Shown here: piece by piece, positions 16,932 to 25,369 of the stretch
How positions within the stretch are numbered: the first letter of the stretch is position 1
How the letters are laid out: each line of letters starts with the position of its first letter
Origin: JAHIGH01 sp964564035
Lineage (GTDB): Bacteria; Patescibacteriota; Microgenomatia; Levybacterales; UBA12049
Assembly (NCBI GenBank): GCA_964564035.1
Contig: CAZLZN010000015.1
Span: 1 to 38,654, forward strand
DNA length: 38,654 nucleotides
Direction: 5' to 3'
The notes under the pieces: generated by a model
Database searches by the model: none
The model's input: the letters and a program-made list of their open reading frames with translations, nothing else
Told to the model about the DNA's origin: nothing
Made by a program: the position numbers and the translations under genes

Positions 16932-17552
16932 TTATTCAATTTCAGAGTAAGCCTCTTCAGGAATTCCAAGCTCTTGCGGCGTTAGTATTTCGGTATTCAG
17001 ACAACCGCCGGTCGCGGGTTTGGTTTCAAAATAAAAACACAAAGCATAGCCTGCTCCCAGGTTTTTGGTAAAGTATCCGTATGGCTCGCCTGTTTTTGGA
17101 TCTGTCGGATTGCGCGAAATATATTCCGGCATCAAAGCAGACAACGTCGAAGGATAAAAACCGTTAGTGCGATAATAATTATTCAGTGCCGTTTCCAGCT
17201 GCTGATATACAATATCCCTTTCTTTATCACGGGTATTTGCTTCCTGAAATGAAAATATTTTCATAAAAATATAATTTGAGAATATGATAAGTAAAACCAA
17301 AAATACCAGGATAATACTTATTGCTAAAATTTTTTTGGGCGGGAGACTTGCGGTTTTCGCGTCAAGTTCTTTGTAGTATTTGTAAGTCGGGAGCATTTGC
17401 CAGATTGAGGGCTGTTTTTGATGGCTTGCCAATACTTCATCGACTGCCTGTTCCTGCCAGCCCTGGCTGACTAGGTATTCTTTGATATCCTCGGGTTTGG
17501 CCCCCTGGTGGAGATATATTTTTACTGCGTCTTCGAGCTCCTGCGCCGGCAT
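16932..17552 (-). CDS. Membrane protein with pseudopilin-like C-terminal domain
   Basis: The 206-residue protein has an unusual N-terminal cytoplasmic helical segment of about 45 residues (LEDAVKIYLHQGAKPEDIKE, then GWQEQAVDEVL), resembling a UBA-like three-helix unit. A single membrane helix spans about 74-99. The C-terminal domain contains QLETALNNYYRTNGFYP, then RNPTDPKTGEPYGYF, the pattern of GspG/type IV pseudopilin globular domains. There is no canonical prepilin peptidase site at its N-terminus, so it is more likely a membrane-anchored pilin-domain protein than a polymerised pilin. Its own promoter lies directly upstream. Confidence 0.7.
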   Translation of the reverse strand: MPAQELEDAVKIYLHQGAKPEDIKEYLVSQGWQEQAVDEVLASHQKQPSIWQMLPTYKYYKELDAKTASLPPKKILAISIILVFLVLLIIFSNYIFMKIFSFQEANTRDKERDIVYQQLETALNNYYRTNGFYPSTLSALMPEYISRNPTDPKTGEPYGYFTKNLGAGYALCFYFETKPATGGCLNTEILTPQELGIPEEAYSEIE

Positions 17553-17559
17553 ATGTATA

Positions 17560-17589
17560 AGTATAGAAAATTATCCGCGGTTTTGACAA
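17560..17589 (-). promoter_or_regulatory. Leaderless promoter of the pseudopilin-domain gene
   Basis: TTGTCA (17584-17589), an 18-nt spacer and TATACT (17560-17565), 7 nt before the ATG at 17552. Confidence 0.6.
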
Positions 17590-17603
17590 ATCAAGATCGG
17601 AAG

Positions 17604-17855
17604 TTAAAAGTTATTTATTTTTTTCTGCACTTCTTCGAGGGCTTTTTGTTCTTTTATAGAACTTGTAATAAAGTCCATATTTTTTGATTCTTCGTTTTTT
17701 ATTTTTTTCCAAAGCTTAACGTTGCCGGTTTTGAAAGTTATGTAAATTTGAAACAGCTTGATGTAAATCAATTTAGCTAACCTCGAATCAACTGATAGAA
17801 TGTTTTTAAGTAAAAATCTTAAGTGACTGGGCAAATGCCGATTATTCTTTTTCAT
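17604..17855 (-). CDS. Small basic hypothetical protein
   Basis: This 83-residue Lys-rich protein is helical, with a central amphipathic or hydrophobic stretch (LAKLIYIKLFQIYITF, about 26-41) and a charged C-terminal helix (SIKEQKALEEVQKKINNF). It begins 3 nt after the stop of the 854-residue metallopeptidase-like gene. That implies co-translation and perhaps a role with it, for example peripheral membrane binding. No family recognised. Confidence 0.55.
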   Translation of the reverse strand: MKKNNRHLPSHLRFLLKNILSVDSRLAKLIYIKLFQIYITFKTGNVKLWKKIKNEESKNMDFITSSIKEQKALEEVQKKINNF

Positions 17856-17858
17856 ACT

Positions 17859-20423
17859 TTATTTAACAATACCTTTTAAATATTTAATTTTTTGTTCAAT
17901 CATGTCATGAACCGGTGCGTTAACAGGTACTACATCCTGGTTTTTTAAGCCTGCGCCAAGAGTCTCCAAGGTTTTGGTGTATATTGATATAAACTCCGGA
18001 GATTGATCTTTGACTTTATCTTGCCAGCCAGGGTGGTTCATAGAGTTCAAAAAGCTTGCGAAAAACTCCAAATGATTCTCCTCAGCGTGTCCCCCCGACT
18101 GCATTTCCGGCAAAAAATTCTTTTCATTAATTGCCTCCAGAAACCACGGTTGGGAAAGCTTTATTGCTTGGTATTGAGCAAGAAAATCGCCACTACTAAG
18201 CTGGAGTTTATAGTCTATCAGATGATATGTTTCATGCGCGGCGATTACCTGTGCATCTTGCCTATTATTCAATATTTCGTCCCAGAAAGCTATTGTCTCC
18301 GGATCTTTTCGATAGAATACTGCATTTTGCTGCTCCGAATTTATAATGTAAACATTTTTTACAAGCTCGCCATCTCTAAAGCTAAATAATTCTTCTGCCT
18401 GTGATAAACCCTGCGCAATATAAGGATATCTTGAAGCATAGAGTGCATTCACATCATCAGAGTCCATATTGCTATAAACTCTGTACTGATTCATGTCGCC
18501 AATACTCGCAATAGGCTTCTCTACAGCGACATGAAATAAGCCTTCTATTTTCCCTAATCCTAATTGCGTTAAGTCAATGCTCAAAGGCTGATAATCGGGC
18601 CCCTCTGAGTCAGAGGCAAACTTAATTGAAGGCATTATGCTAATTGCCGCGCTTGTTTCATTATCATGCTCCCCTCTATAGGAAATGTCGTATGTACTTA
18701 TTAAATTGCCAAACTGGTCTCTGTAAACTACAACAGGAGGCTTACCGTTATCTTCACTATTTCGGTCAGAATTTTCTTGATAAAATAGTATTTCTTTTAT
18801 CTGGCCGTTAACATAAATTGGAGAAAAACCATTCTCTTCAATTTTTTCTAAAGACATATTTAGCTCTATACCTTTACTTAAGGGACCGGCTTCAACTTTG
18901 CGGTCAATCTCCCTACCATCCGGAACTGCTTCAACCGACAGATTAGCGCCTGAGATCTTATTAAAAAATTCTATTATATTTTCTCTTTGTGAAGCATCTA
19001 ATGCTTCATTTGGTGACAGAAAATAGGTAGGTTTAAAATCTTCAGACGCCTCTTCTATAGAGCCGGTTTCACCGGCCTGATTCTTCTCCAGTATACTAAT
19101 GCTGCTTATCCTATCATTAAGAAATTGCTTAAGAGCGCCTGTTTCTTTTTCAATTTCATCGACTGATATCTCCTTCTCAACTAATAAAGGATTAACCGGA
19201 TCCAACCAATTATAGACCCTGTAAATGCCTTTACCGCCTCCTTTTTCTTGGCTAACAACCTGAAAGGGGTCAATTTTTATCTCACGGTTATTGCTAAGCT
19301 CGATAGGAATTTCCTTATTAATTTCATATTTGTATCTAAATATTTCTAATGGGTTACCAACCTTGACTGAAAAATCCTGTTCTGTGTGATTGTTTAAACC
19401 TAAAAATGTGTCTGCAATCCCTAATTTATCGCTTGAGTCTCCGCTTATCGATCTCTCCACAGTAATATTGTATCCTTGAGATTTAAGAAATCTTATGTCC
19501 TGCATTAATTCTGATGCTTGTTTATGAAGTGCCAACTCAGAACTATCCAAAGCTTCGTCTTCGGTAAAACCTTGATCCGATAAACCTGCTTCTTCTAAGA
19601 AATTCTGGTAATCATAAATGTCGCGATGAGGCTCTGCTTGAGCATTTTGCGGATTTAGCAAATATCCTATCGCACCGGCCGAGATAAGCAAAGTTGAAAA
19701 AGCTGTCAATGCATCGGAGGTCAGCTTATGTTCGCCAATAAATTTTAGATATCTCTTATTTAAAGTCCAATTATCGATTCTTTCGCCTTGTTTTACAAAA
19801 ATAGAGTGCATTTTTTCAGCAAATCGACTATAAAAACCCTGACCATCGCTCATGATCTGTTTTTGTGACTCTGTTATTTTGGCCTTCAAGCCAAAATATG
19901 TCTCAAAAGATTTTATGCGCCGGATTATTTCTTCACGAGTTTCTACCCTATTATTTGCATAGAGATATAAAATATCAGAGACGCCTAAATTTTTTCCCAC
20001 ACTCTCCATCTCCTCATCCAAATCTCTTATTCGGAAAATTTCCTCGACATGATCGATATCAAGTCCGGCTGCTGAGCAGTACTCCTCGGTGAGGATGTTT
20101 TTTGCGTCTTCGAGGCCGAAGTCTGTGGTTTTTAAGAGCTTGGAAGTCTCTACAATTCCCTGCCTGGCGATAAATATGTTCATGGCGTGATCTTCGTCTG
20201 TCTCCCCTGTTTCACGTGTAATTGTCATGAGGGCGTCTCGGATGCTTTGATCCGCGATACCGCTTTTAATATCGGCAGTAATACCCTTTTCCTGTCTCGC
20301 AAGTAAAGTTTTAAGCTTGGATTCCGCGCTGACATGCTCGGACTCCCTAACCGGAGTTATTTCTGCGGGTTTGATCTCAGGTTTTGAAATACTTGGGGAT
20401 TCTTTTAGTGTGTCCTGATCCAT
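17859..20423 (-). CDS. Large membrane-anchored protein with C-terminal zincin motif
   Basis: The 854-residue protein has a charged N-terminal region of about 235 residues, probably cytoplasmic. A hydrophobic segment (TAFSTLLISAGAIGYLL, about 239-255) is followed by an AQAEP site (261-265) that could be cut by signal peptidase. A long exported region with beta-rich repeated-looking stretches comes next. The C-terminal domain carries HETYH (730-734), the HExxH zinc motif, and about 50 residues later HLEFFASF with Glu786 as a plausible third ligand, so a gluzincin-type metallopeptidase is likely. I recognise no family for the rest. The start is supported by an extended -10 seven nt upstream. It is divergent from the LysM-protein gene cluster and followed by a tightly linked 83-residue protein. 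Confidence 0.7.
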   Translation of the reverse strand: MDQDTLKESPSISKPEIKPAEITPVRESEHVSAESKLKTLLARQEKGITADIKSGIADQSIRDALMTITRETGETDEDHAMNIFIARQGIVETSKLLKTTDFGLEDAKNILTEEYCSAAGLDIDHVEEIFRIRDLDEEMESVGKNLGVSDILYLYANNRVETREEIIRRIKSFETYFGLKAKITESQKQIMSDGQGFYSRFAEKMHSIFVKQGERIDNWTLNKRYLKFIGEHKLTSDALTAFSTLLISAGAIGYLLNPQNAQAEPHRDIYDYQNFLEEAGLSDQGFTEDEALDSSELALHKQASELMQDIRFLKSQGYNITVERSISGDSSDKLGIADTFLGLNNHTEQDFSVKVGNPLEIFRYKYEINKEIPIELSNNREIKIDPFQVVSQEKGGGKGIYRVYNWLDPVNPLLVEKEISVDEIEKETGALKQFLNDRISSISILEKNQAGETGSIEEASEDFKPTYFLSPNEALDASQRENIIEFFNKISGANLSVEAVPDGREIDRKVEAGPLSKGIELNMSLEKIEENGFSPIYVNGQIKEILFYQENSDRNSEDNGKPPVVVYRDQFGNLISTYDISYRGEHDNETSAAISIMPSIKFASDSEGPDYQPLSIDLTQLGLGKIEGLFHVAVEKPIASIGDMNQYRVYSNMDSDDVNALYASRYPYIAQGLSQAEELFSFRDGELVKNVYIINSEQQNAVFYRKDPETIAFWDEILNNRQDAQVIAAHETYHLIDYKLQLSSGDFLAQYQAIKLSQPWFLEAINEKNFLPEMQSGGHAEENHLEFFASFLNSMNHPGWQDKVKDQSPEFISIYTKTLETLGAGLKNQDVVPVNAPVHDMIEQKIKYLKGIVK

Positions 20424-20430
20424 AAAATAA

Positions 20431-20439
20431 ATAATACCA
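20431..20439 (-). promoter_or_regulatory. Extended -10, leaderless promoter of the zincin gene
   Basis: TGG followed by TATTAT (20431-20436), 7 nt before the ATG at 20423. It is divergent from the promoter at 20454-20483. Confidence 0.5.
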
Positions 20440-20453
20440 CAGACAGCGCGTGA

Positions 20454-20483
20454 TTGACTAAGATCTATTAATTACTATATAGT
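20454..20483 (+). promoter_or_regulatory. Leaderless promoter of the 113-residue protein gene
   Basis: TTGACT (20454-20459), an 18-nt spacer and TATAGT (20478-20483), 6 nt before the ATG at 20490. Confidence 0.6.
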
Positions 20484-20489
20484 TTAAAT

Positions 20490-20831
20490 ATGGACCCGGA
20501 AGAGTATAGAAAAGATCTGGAGCGGAAAATACTTGCGATAATTATCGAAAAACTGCAGAACGGCCAAATGGATGCCGAGCGCGCCAAAGCAATAGCCAGG
20601 CTGGTTCTGGACAAACTCCATCCTCCTCTAACGCTTGAGCAGATCTATGAGATCGCGCCGACACTGGATGATAAGTTTACGGAGCTGGCTCGGGCGGTCG
20701 CACCAATAATCCGCGAACATGATGAGAAGATGAGCAATGCAATTACGGAACATACGCAGAATCTATTGAAACAGGGCAAAGTCGACGAAGCACACGTCTA
20801 TATGAAAACAATGCAAGAAAAAAATGGATAA
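20490..20831 (+). CDS. Small helical protein, CPR-type hypothetical
   Basis: The 113-residue protein is all-helical and highly charged: MDPEEYRKDLERKI, then NGQMDAERAKAIARLVLDKL, APTLDDKFTELARAVAP and KQGKVDEAHVYMKTMQ. Similar short proteins of unknown function are, as I recall, common in CPR genomes next to genes for envelope proteins. No signal peptide or membrane segment. It is the first gene of the plus-strand cluster that includes the 917-residue LysM-like protein, and it is divergent from the zincin gene. Confidence 0.65.
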   Translation: MDPEEYRKDLERKILAIIIEKLQNGQMDAERAKAIARLVLDKLHPPLTLEQIYEIAPTLDDKFTELARAVAPIIREHDEKMSNAITEHTQNLLKQGKVDEAHVYMKTMQEKNG

Positions 20832-20872
20832 TACAAGCAATATTTCAAAATCATGTAGTTATGGAAAACTAA

Positions 20873-20935
20873 TTTAGAGTTTAGAATTCAAAATTCAGAA
20901 TGAAATATGAAATTATTTTTAATTCTGAATTATAG
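20873..20935. repeat. Heptad repeat with inverted arm
   Basis: Six 7-mers are visible: TTTAGAG, TTTAGAA, TTCAAAA, TTCAGAA, TGAAATA, TGAAATT (20873-20914). TTCAGAAT (20894-20901) pairs with ATTCTGAA (20922-20929), giving a hairpin just upstream of the 917-residue gene. Confidence 0.75.
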
Positions 20936-20947
20936 ATTTTATTTATT

Positions 20948-23701
20948 ATGGCTGATGCGGCATTGAAGACAGAAGCTCCACAAGGAGCGGAGAATTTTTC
21001 GGCAAAACCACCAACAGCAGAGGCTGCAAAGCCTGTTGGTCCGGCTGAGGCAAATATCGCAGGCAACTTGGCCAAAATGGGCGGAGAAAATACACCTGAC
21101 CCGGATAAAAGCTTATTGTCAATTATGTCAGGCATCGGCGGTGAATCGACACTCGCAAATGAAAAAACCCTACAGCAAACCGATAAGCGAGCAGAGACAA
21201 ATCTATCGGACAAAATGGCAAATATCGGCGGTGAATCGACTCTGGCCGGGGAGGATAGCTTGAAACAGGGCGAAAATAGCGACAAGACAAATGTATTTGA
21301 CTTGAAAACAGGCTTGCCTCTGACTGCGGAACAGGTCGGCGACAAAGCACAACAAGTTGAAGCAAGCAAAACGCAGGCAAACGAACAAGCTGGTAACGAT
21401 AATGAAAATCTTGATCCAAACGCTGAAACAAAAGAGCAGAAAATGCAGAGGCTGAACCAGGAGCTTAGCGACAACCGCAAAAAGTATGTTGAAGCGACGA
21501 GGTGGTTCGGATCGAGCACAGCATCAGGTGAAATTAATAAAGATGACTCGGAGCGAGCTTATAAAGACAGCCTGAAGTCATACCGCGAAGCCAAAATGGC
21601 TGATGTTCAGGAGCAAATCGCCTCAGATCCCGGTCTCAGAGAAAAACCCGAAGGAAGCGATAAAAGCGGCGCCGATAAACTGATCGAGGACACGCTGCGG
21701 GAGTTTACAATCGGTGAATTCAAAAATCTGCAGGAAGATGACGCGGAAATCAGATTGCAGAAGCGCAAGGAAAATCTCGGCGAGTGGGGCGCAAACGCTA
21801 TAGACAAGGTCAAGGGGATGCTGGAGTCTTACAGAAAGATGAAAGCCTGGAAAAAAATCGGGTTATCGGTTACGGCAAATATACTGACAGGAGGATCCGC
21901 GTCAATAGTTCTCAGAGGACTCGGTATCGCGGCGTCATCGGCAGCTTACAAAGAAGTTATGGAGGGCAAAGCCGAGAGTATGCGGGACACGAGATGGGAA
22001 AATGTAAATCAGGAAGGAATTAGTGAGGCACAAACCGAGAACGGACTGGACATCGACAAGGTCAAAGATTTTCTGAATAATCAGTCGGATAATATGGCCG
22101 ACAAATTCCAACAGTACAAAACTATGCGTTTTGCGAGGACAGTCGGATCTATTGGCGCTGCCGTCGGGATATCGGTCGGCGGGTCTTATGCATTCAGGGA
22201 ACTGATGCAGACGGATACTGCTCAGACGATGAAGGACAAGGCTGTCGATGTAGCACAGAATATAAATCAAGAATTGAATCCATTTCATGTAAATACTGTA
22301 GCGTCTGCAGAACCGCAGCCGGGAGATCAAGTTCTGCCGACTGGCAAAGTCGAGACGACACCTTCCGCAGGCACAGAAAGTGCGACTCCTTCTGTTGAGG
22401 CCTCTACTCCCCCGGCGGCGGAGACAATATCCGCAAAAACTTACGACGTGCAGCGGGGAGATAATATTTGGAAAATTGTTGATAAAGCTCTCGGCGATCA
22501 AAAATTGAATGACGGACAGAGGACATACGCAATTGATGAAATAAAAGATAAATTCGCAAAAATGACGCCTGAGCAGTTGAAAGCTATAGGTATATCCAGC
22601 GGCGATATTAATAAATTAAGTGTCGATGATAATATTGATTTGAAAAGTGTATTTGGTGAAAAAGGAGGCGCAATAACTATTGCAACCGAGCATGCGCAAA
22701 ATATATCCGGGGATCAAGTTGCTTCAATTGAACAGAATAACGACAAGATCAGTGACTTCTTCGGGCGCAACAAAGGCGTTGAGATGACAGGCGAAAATAT
22801 CGATAAAGTCCTCCAGGGCAATGGTGATTCATTAATCACTCCTGATGATGCAACCTCAGCGGCCGAGGATGCCGTTAAAAAGGCCGGGGAGAAAATCGGA
22901 AACATAGCGGATCTGGAGCAGAAAGCAAAAGACGTGCTGGGACAATACGGACAGAGACGAGCAGGAGAATCGGACAGCGTATATATACATCGTGTCAATG
23001 AAGCCGCGAGGATGATGGGGGTAGATCTGTATTCCAATGCACCCAAAGCTGATTCTGCGGCCGTAATTTCTGATACAAGAAGCGGTGCGGCAAGCGTTGC
23101 TACTACTGATGGCGCAGGTCAAGGAGGAGGCACACCAAAAGCACCAGAGGGCGGGGTGGATTGGTCAAAGCCTCCGGAAGGATATGAGCCGAGGGTTCAG
23201 CCGCCTGCTGAAAATCAGCCTACCCAATCGGAGCCTGTCAAAACCTATACTGCTAGCGCCGGTGCTGGGAGGGCAACAAATTTTGAAGGGTACGGTGTAA
23301 AAATTGCAAATGACGGTCAAGGCAATATAAGAACCGAGGGAAGCGATTGGTCAGCGTATCAAAAAGCGGATGGGAGCAGCGGCTTTAAAGATGAGAATAT
23401 ATCTTCATCCAGAGACGCGGCGGGAAATGTCAGGATTAATACAAACAGAGGCGCTGGTGAGGCATTTACGCGAGTCTCCAAACCGGATGCCTACAATTCT
23501 CTTTCAAGCGAGCCGAGAGGTAGTAGCGATGAGATAAAAATACCGGGACAGATAACGGACAAAGAAGCCAGGACCGAAGCGAGAGCTGCCAGAAAAGCCG
23601 GGAGAGAATGGTCAAGGTTTTTCTATAGAGAAGTAGTAAAAGATGCTGTTGAAGATAATAAATTTTTAAGCAGGGCGGCTAGAAAAATATTTAGAGGTTA
23701 A
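20948..23701 (+). CDS. Large membrane-anchored protein with LysM-like domain
   Basis: The 917-residue protein lacks an N-terminal signal. The first 100 residues contain a loose threefold repeat around GGENT/GGESTLA. Residues about 100-300 are acidic and charged. Two hydrophobic Gly/Ala-rich segments follow, about 302-338 and 393-420, the second being a likely membrane anchor. It ends in a VASAEP stretch, like the AQAEP of the divergent zincin. A LysM-like module begins at YDVQRGDNIWKIV (about 497), suggesting peptidoglycan or glycan binding outside the cell. The rest is Gly/Ser/Pro-rich with a basic Arg-rich C-terminus. Probable cell-envelope protein; function unknown. Confidence 0.7.
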   Translation: MADAALKTEAPQGAENFSAKPPTAEAAKPVGPAEANIAGNLAKMGGENTPDPDKSLLSIMSGIGGESTLANEKTLQQTDKRAETNLSDKMANIGGESTLAGEDSLKQGENSDKTNVFDLKTGLPLTAEQVGDKAQQVEASKTQANEQAGNDNENLDPNAETKEQKMQRLNQELSDNRKKYVEATRWFGSSTASGEINKDDSERAYKDSLKSYREAKMADVQEQIASDPGLREKPEGSDKSGADKLIEDTLREFTIGEFKNLQEDDAEIRLQKRKENLGEWGANAIDKVKGMLESYRKMKAWKKIGLSVTANILTGGSASIVLRGLGIAASSAAYKEVMEGKAESMRDTRWENVNQEGISEAQTENGLDIDKVKDFLNNQSDNMADKFQQYKTMRFARTVGSIGAAVGISVGGSYAFRELMQTDTAQTMKDKAVDVAQNINQELNPFHVNTVASAEPQPGDQVLPTGKVETTPSAGTESATPSVEASTPPAAETISAKTYDVQRGDNIWKIVDKALGDQKLNDGQRTYAIDEIKDKFAKMTPEQLKAIGISSGDINKLSVDDNIDLKSVFGEKGGAITIATEHAQNISGDQVASIEQNNDKISDFFGRNKGVEMTGENIDKVLQGNGDSLITPDDATSAAEDAVKKAGEKIGNIADLEQKAKDVLGQYGQRRAGESDSVYIHRVNEAARMMGVDLYSNAPKADSAAVISDTRSGAASVATTDGAGQGGGTPKAPEGGVDWSKPPEGYEPRVQPPAENQPTQSEPVKTYTASAGAGRATNFEGYGVKIANDGQGNIRTEGSDWSAYQKADGSSGFKDENISSSRDAAGNVRINTNRGAGEAFTRVSKPDAYNSLSSEPRGSSDEIKIPGQITDKEARTEARAARKAGREWSRFFYREVVKDAVEDNKFLSRAARKIFRG

Positions 23702-23729
23702 TGCTAAAATGCTAAATGCTAAATTAAAT
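23701..23729. repeat. Short direct repeats, ATGCTAA x3
   Basis: ATGCTAA occurs at 23701-23707, 23709-23715 and 23716-23722, followed by ATTAAAT. It overlaps the stop codon of the 917-residue gene. Confidence 0.75.
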
Positions 23730-23731
23730 AT

Positions 23732-23742
23732 AAGGAGGTGAT
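23732..23742 (+). promoter_or_regulatory. Full-length Shine-Dalgarno sequence
   Basis: AAGGAGGTGAT is the complete complement of the usual 16S rRNA 3' end. It is followed 2 nt later by the ATG at 23745 (GGAGG to ATG about 6 nt). It is unusual in this window, where most gene starts have no Shine-Dalgarno site. Confidence 0.85.
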
Positions 23743-23744
23743 TT

Positions 23745-24083
23745 ATGGATCAAAATACGCAAAATCAACAACCAAATATGGATGATATACAAAAAACTAT
23801 TGCTTCGACTCTGGGCATATCCGATTTGCCTGAGGAGAAACAGCAGGAAATAATTGACAGCTCGACCGAGATACTTCTCAAAAAGATCTTTATGAGCACG
23901 ATCGAGAAATTAAATGAAGAGGATCAAAAGTCCTATCTGGAAATGCTGGACCGCGAACCAAAGCCGGAGGAGGTTGAAAAATTCCTAAATGAGAAGATAC
24001 CGGATTATCAGAATTTGGTGCAGTCTCAGGTTGACGAATTTGTCAACGGCATGAAAGAAGCAGCGGGCGCAAAAAGCGAATAA
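23745..24083 (+). CDS. Small acidic helical protein (DUF5663-like), unknown function
   Basis: The 112-residue protein begins with a Gln/Asn-rich tail and continues as acidic helices: TLGISDLPEEKQQEIIDSS, ILLKKIFMSTIEKLNEED, then a second pair ending VQSQVDEFVNGMKEA. The pattern of a short L-G-I-x-x-L-P-E-E-x-Q start and paired helices resembles DUF5663-type proteins of CPR bacteria; this is from memory and uncertain. It is translated from a perfect Shine-Dalgarno site 40 nt after the LysM-like gene. It converges on the M50 protease gene with about 10 nt between stops. Confidence 0.65.
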   Translation: MDQNTQNQQPNMDDIQKTIASTLGISDLPEEKQQEIIDSSTEILLKKIFMSTIEKLNEEDQKSYLEMLDREPKPEEVEKFLNEKIPDYQNLVQSQVDEFVNGMKEAAGAKSE

Positions 24084-24093
24084 ATAATTTTAT

Positions 24094-25293
24094 TTATCTC
24101 GGCAGGAGTTGAACTATGTCTTTGTAGGTGATGAGAATAATCAGCCCGATGAGAAATGCCATGCCGGCGGCATTGATGTAGCCTTCGACTTTGGGTTTGA
24201 GTTTCCATCCGAAAATCCCCTCGGCGAGAATGAAGAACAACCGCCCCCCATCAAGACCGGGTATAGGAAGTACATTGAAGAACGCGAGAGAGATAGACAA
24301 TATACCTGCGAGATTGAGTAACTGCAAAATCCTCTCTCTGAATTCCGGAATATCGACAACCGCTCCGACTACGTTGAAGATGCCGACAGGTCCGGATACG
24401 CCCTGACTCAGCATATCTACGTTGCCGCTTTTGAATGAAACATCTACCAGTTTGCCGAGAGCGGCGAAATTGTAATACATCAGATTGACGGGGTGAGAGA
24501 TACCGGAGAATATTTTTTGCGCGGGTGTTTCGTAATTCATATGAACTGTTTCCGAGGGGAAGAAAGATACTCCGACCGCGCCCTGATTTTTGGGCGGGTT
24601 TTGTCTCGGAGTCAGTTTGACAGAGTAATCTCTGTTCTCCCGAAGATCTTTCAATGCCAAAGTGACTTCTCTACCCCGGTTGGCGTCTATTGTTTTCAGG
24701 AACGTGTCATTGCCCGCAACTTTGGTTCCGTTGATCGATAATATCTGAGAGATAGGCTTAATGCCTGCTTTTTCAGCAGGTGAATCTTTGGCGATACTTC
24801 CGATTATGATCTGAGTAGTAACGTCCTGATTGACACCCAAAAATTTGGGGACTTGAAGACCGGGCGGATAAACGGGAAGTTCGGTTTTGAAATTGGACAT
24901 AAACATGAACGCGTAATAAATAACTACCGCGAGGATCGTGTTCATGACTACACCAGCAACTACTACGGCTGCACGGTGGCTGATGGGACGATTGTAGAAA
25001 GCTCTTTTATCATAATCTTTGTTTTGCTTGTGCTCTTCTTTGCCCGCGCTGATACGTCCTGCACCGGCTTCGTCTTCTCCATAAAGCTTTACAAATCCGC
25101 CGATCAATGCCGGATAAATTGAATATACAGTCTCGCCGTATTTTTTGGACCAAATCGCGGGTAAAAGAGGAAGTCCGAAACCAAATTCTTCGACTTTCAT
25201 GCCAAGGCGTTTGGCTACAAAGAAATGACCTGCTTCGTGAATGAGGACTAATACTGAGAGTATCAGTAGAAAAACAATCGCGGTAATGAGCAT
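24094..25293 (-). CDS. rseP: Site-2 intramembrane metalloprotease (M50, RseP-like)
   Basis: From the ATG at 25293 the product is about 399 residues. The first helix carries HEAGH (19-23), the zinc site of M50 proteases. A PDZ domain lies around SIAKDSPAEKAGIKPISQIL, and the C-terminal motif NVLPIPGLDGGRLFF supplies the third zinc ligand (Asp), followed by the last helices. These enzymes cut transmembrane substrates, such as anti-sigma factors or signal peptide remnants. The frame stays open to an upstream ATG at 25329, but an extended -10 (TGC-TATAAT) lies 7 nt before 25293, so the shorter start is preferred. It is a single-gene unit, divergent from the gene at 25370. Confidence 0.92.
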   Translation of the reverse strand: MLITAIVFLLILSVLVLIHEAGHFFVAKRLGMKVEEFGFGLPLLPAIWSKKYGETVYSIYPALIGGFVKLYGEDEAGAGRISAGKEEHKQNKDYDKRAFYNRPISHRAAVVVAGVVMNTILAVVIYYAFMFMSNFKTELPVYPPGLQVPKFLGVNQDVTTQIIIGSIAKDSPAEKAGIKPISQILSINGTKVAGNDTFLKTIDANRGREVTLALKDLRENRDYSVKLTPRQNPPKNQGAVGVSFFPSETVHMNYETPAQKIFSGISHPVNLMYYNFAALGKLVDVSFKSGNVDMLSQGVSGPVGIFNVVGAVVDIPEFRERILQLLNLAGILSISLAFFNVLPIPGLDGGRLFFILAEGIFGWKLKPKVEGYINAAGMAFLIGLIILITYKDIVQLLPR

Positions 25294-25300
25294 AAAATTT

Positions 25301-25309
25301 ATTATAGCA
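25301..25309 (-). promoter_or_regulatory. Extended -10, leaderless promoter of the M50 protease gene
   Basis: TGC followed by TATAAT (25301-25306), 7 nt before the ATG at 25293. This excludes the longer ORF start at 25329. Confidence 0.6.
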
Positions 25310-25349
25310 TTTTGAATAAAATTATTCATTATGTGTTTTTTGAAATTTG

Positions 25350-25358
25350 TGGTAGAAT
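25350..25358 (+). promoter_or_regulatory. Extended -10 of the duplicated-domain gene
   Basis: TGG followed by TAGAAT (25353-25358), 11 nt before the ATG at 25370. The predicted leader is about 5 nt, with no Shine-Dalgarno site. Confidence 0.45.
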
Positions 25359-25369
25359 ATCAGCCCCAT

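Noticed and set aside
20881..21519. 212-residue open frame on the minus strand
   Set aside because: It overlaps the start of the 917-residue LysM-like gene and has a low-complexity Ser/Ala/Phe/Cys translation typical of an antisense frame.
21935..22501. 188-residue minus-strand open frame inside the LysM-like gene
   Set aside because: Antisense shadow with no recognisable domain; the sense frame has consistent composition and a LysM-like motif.
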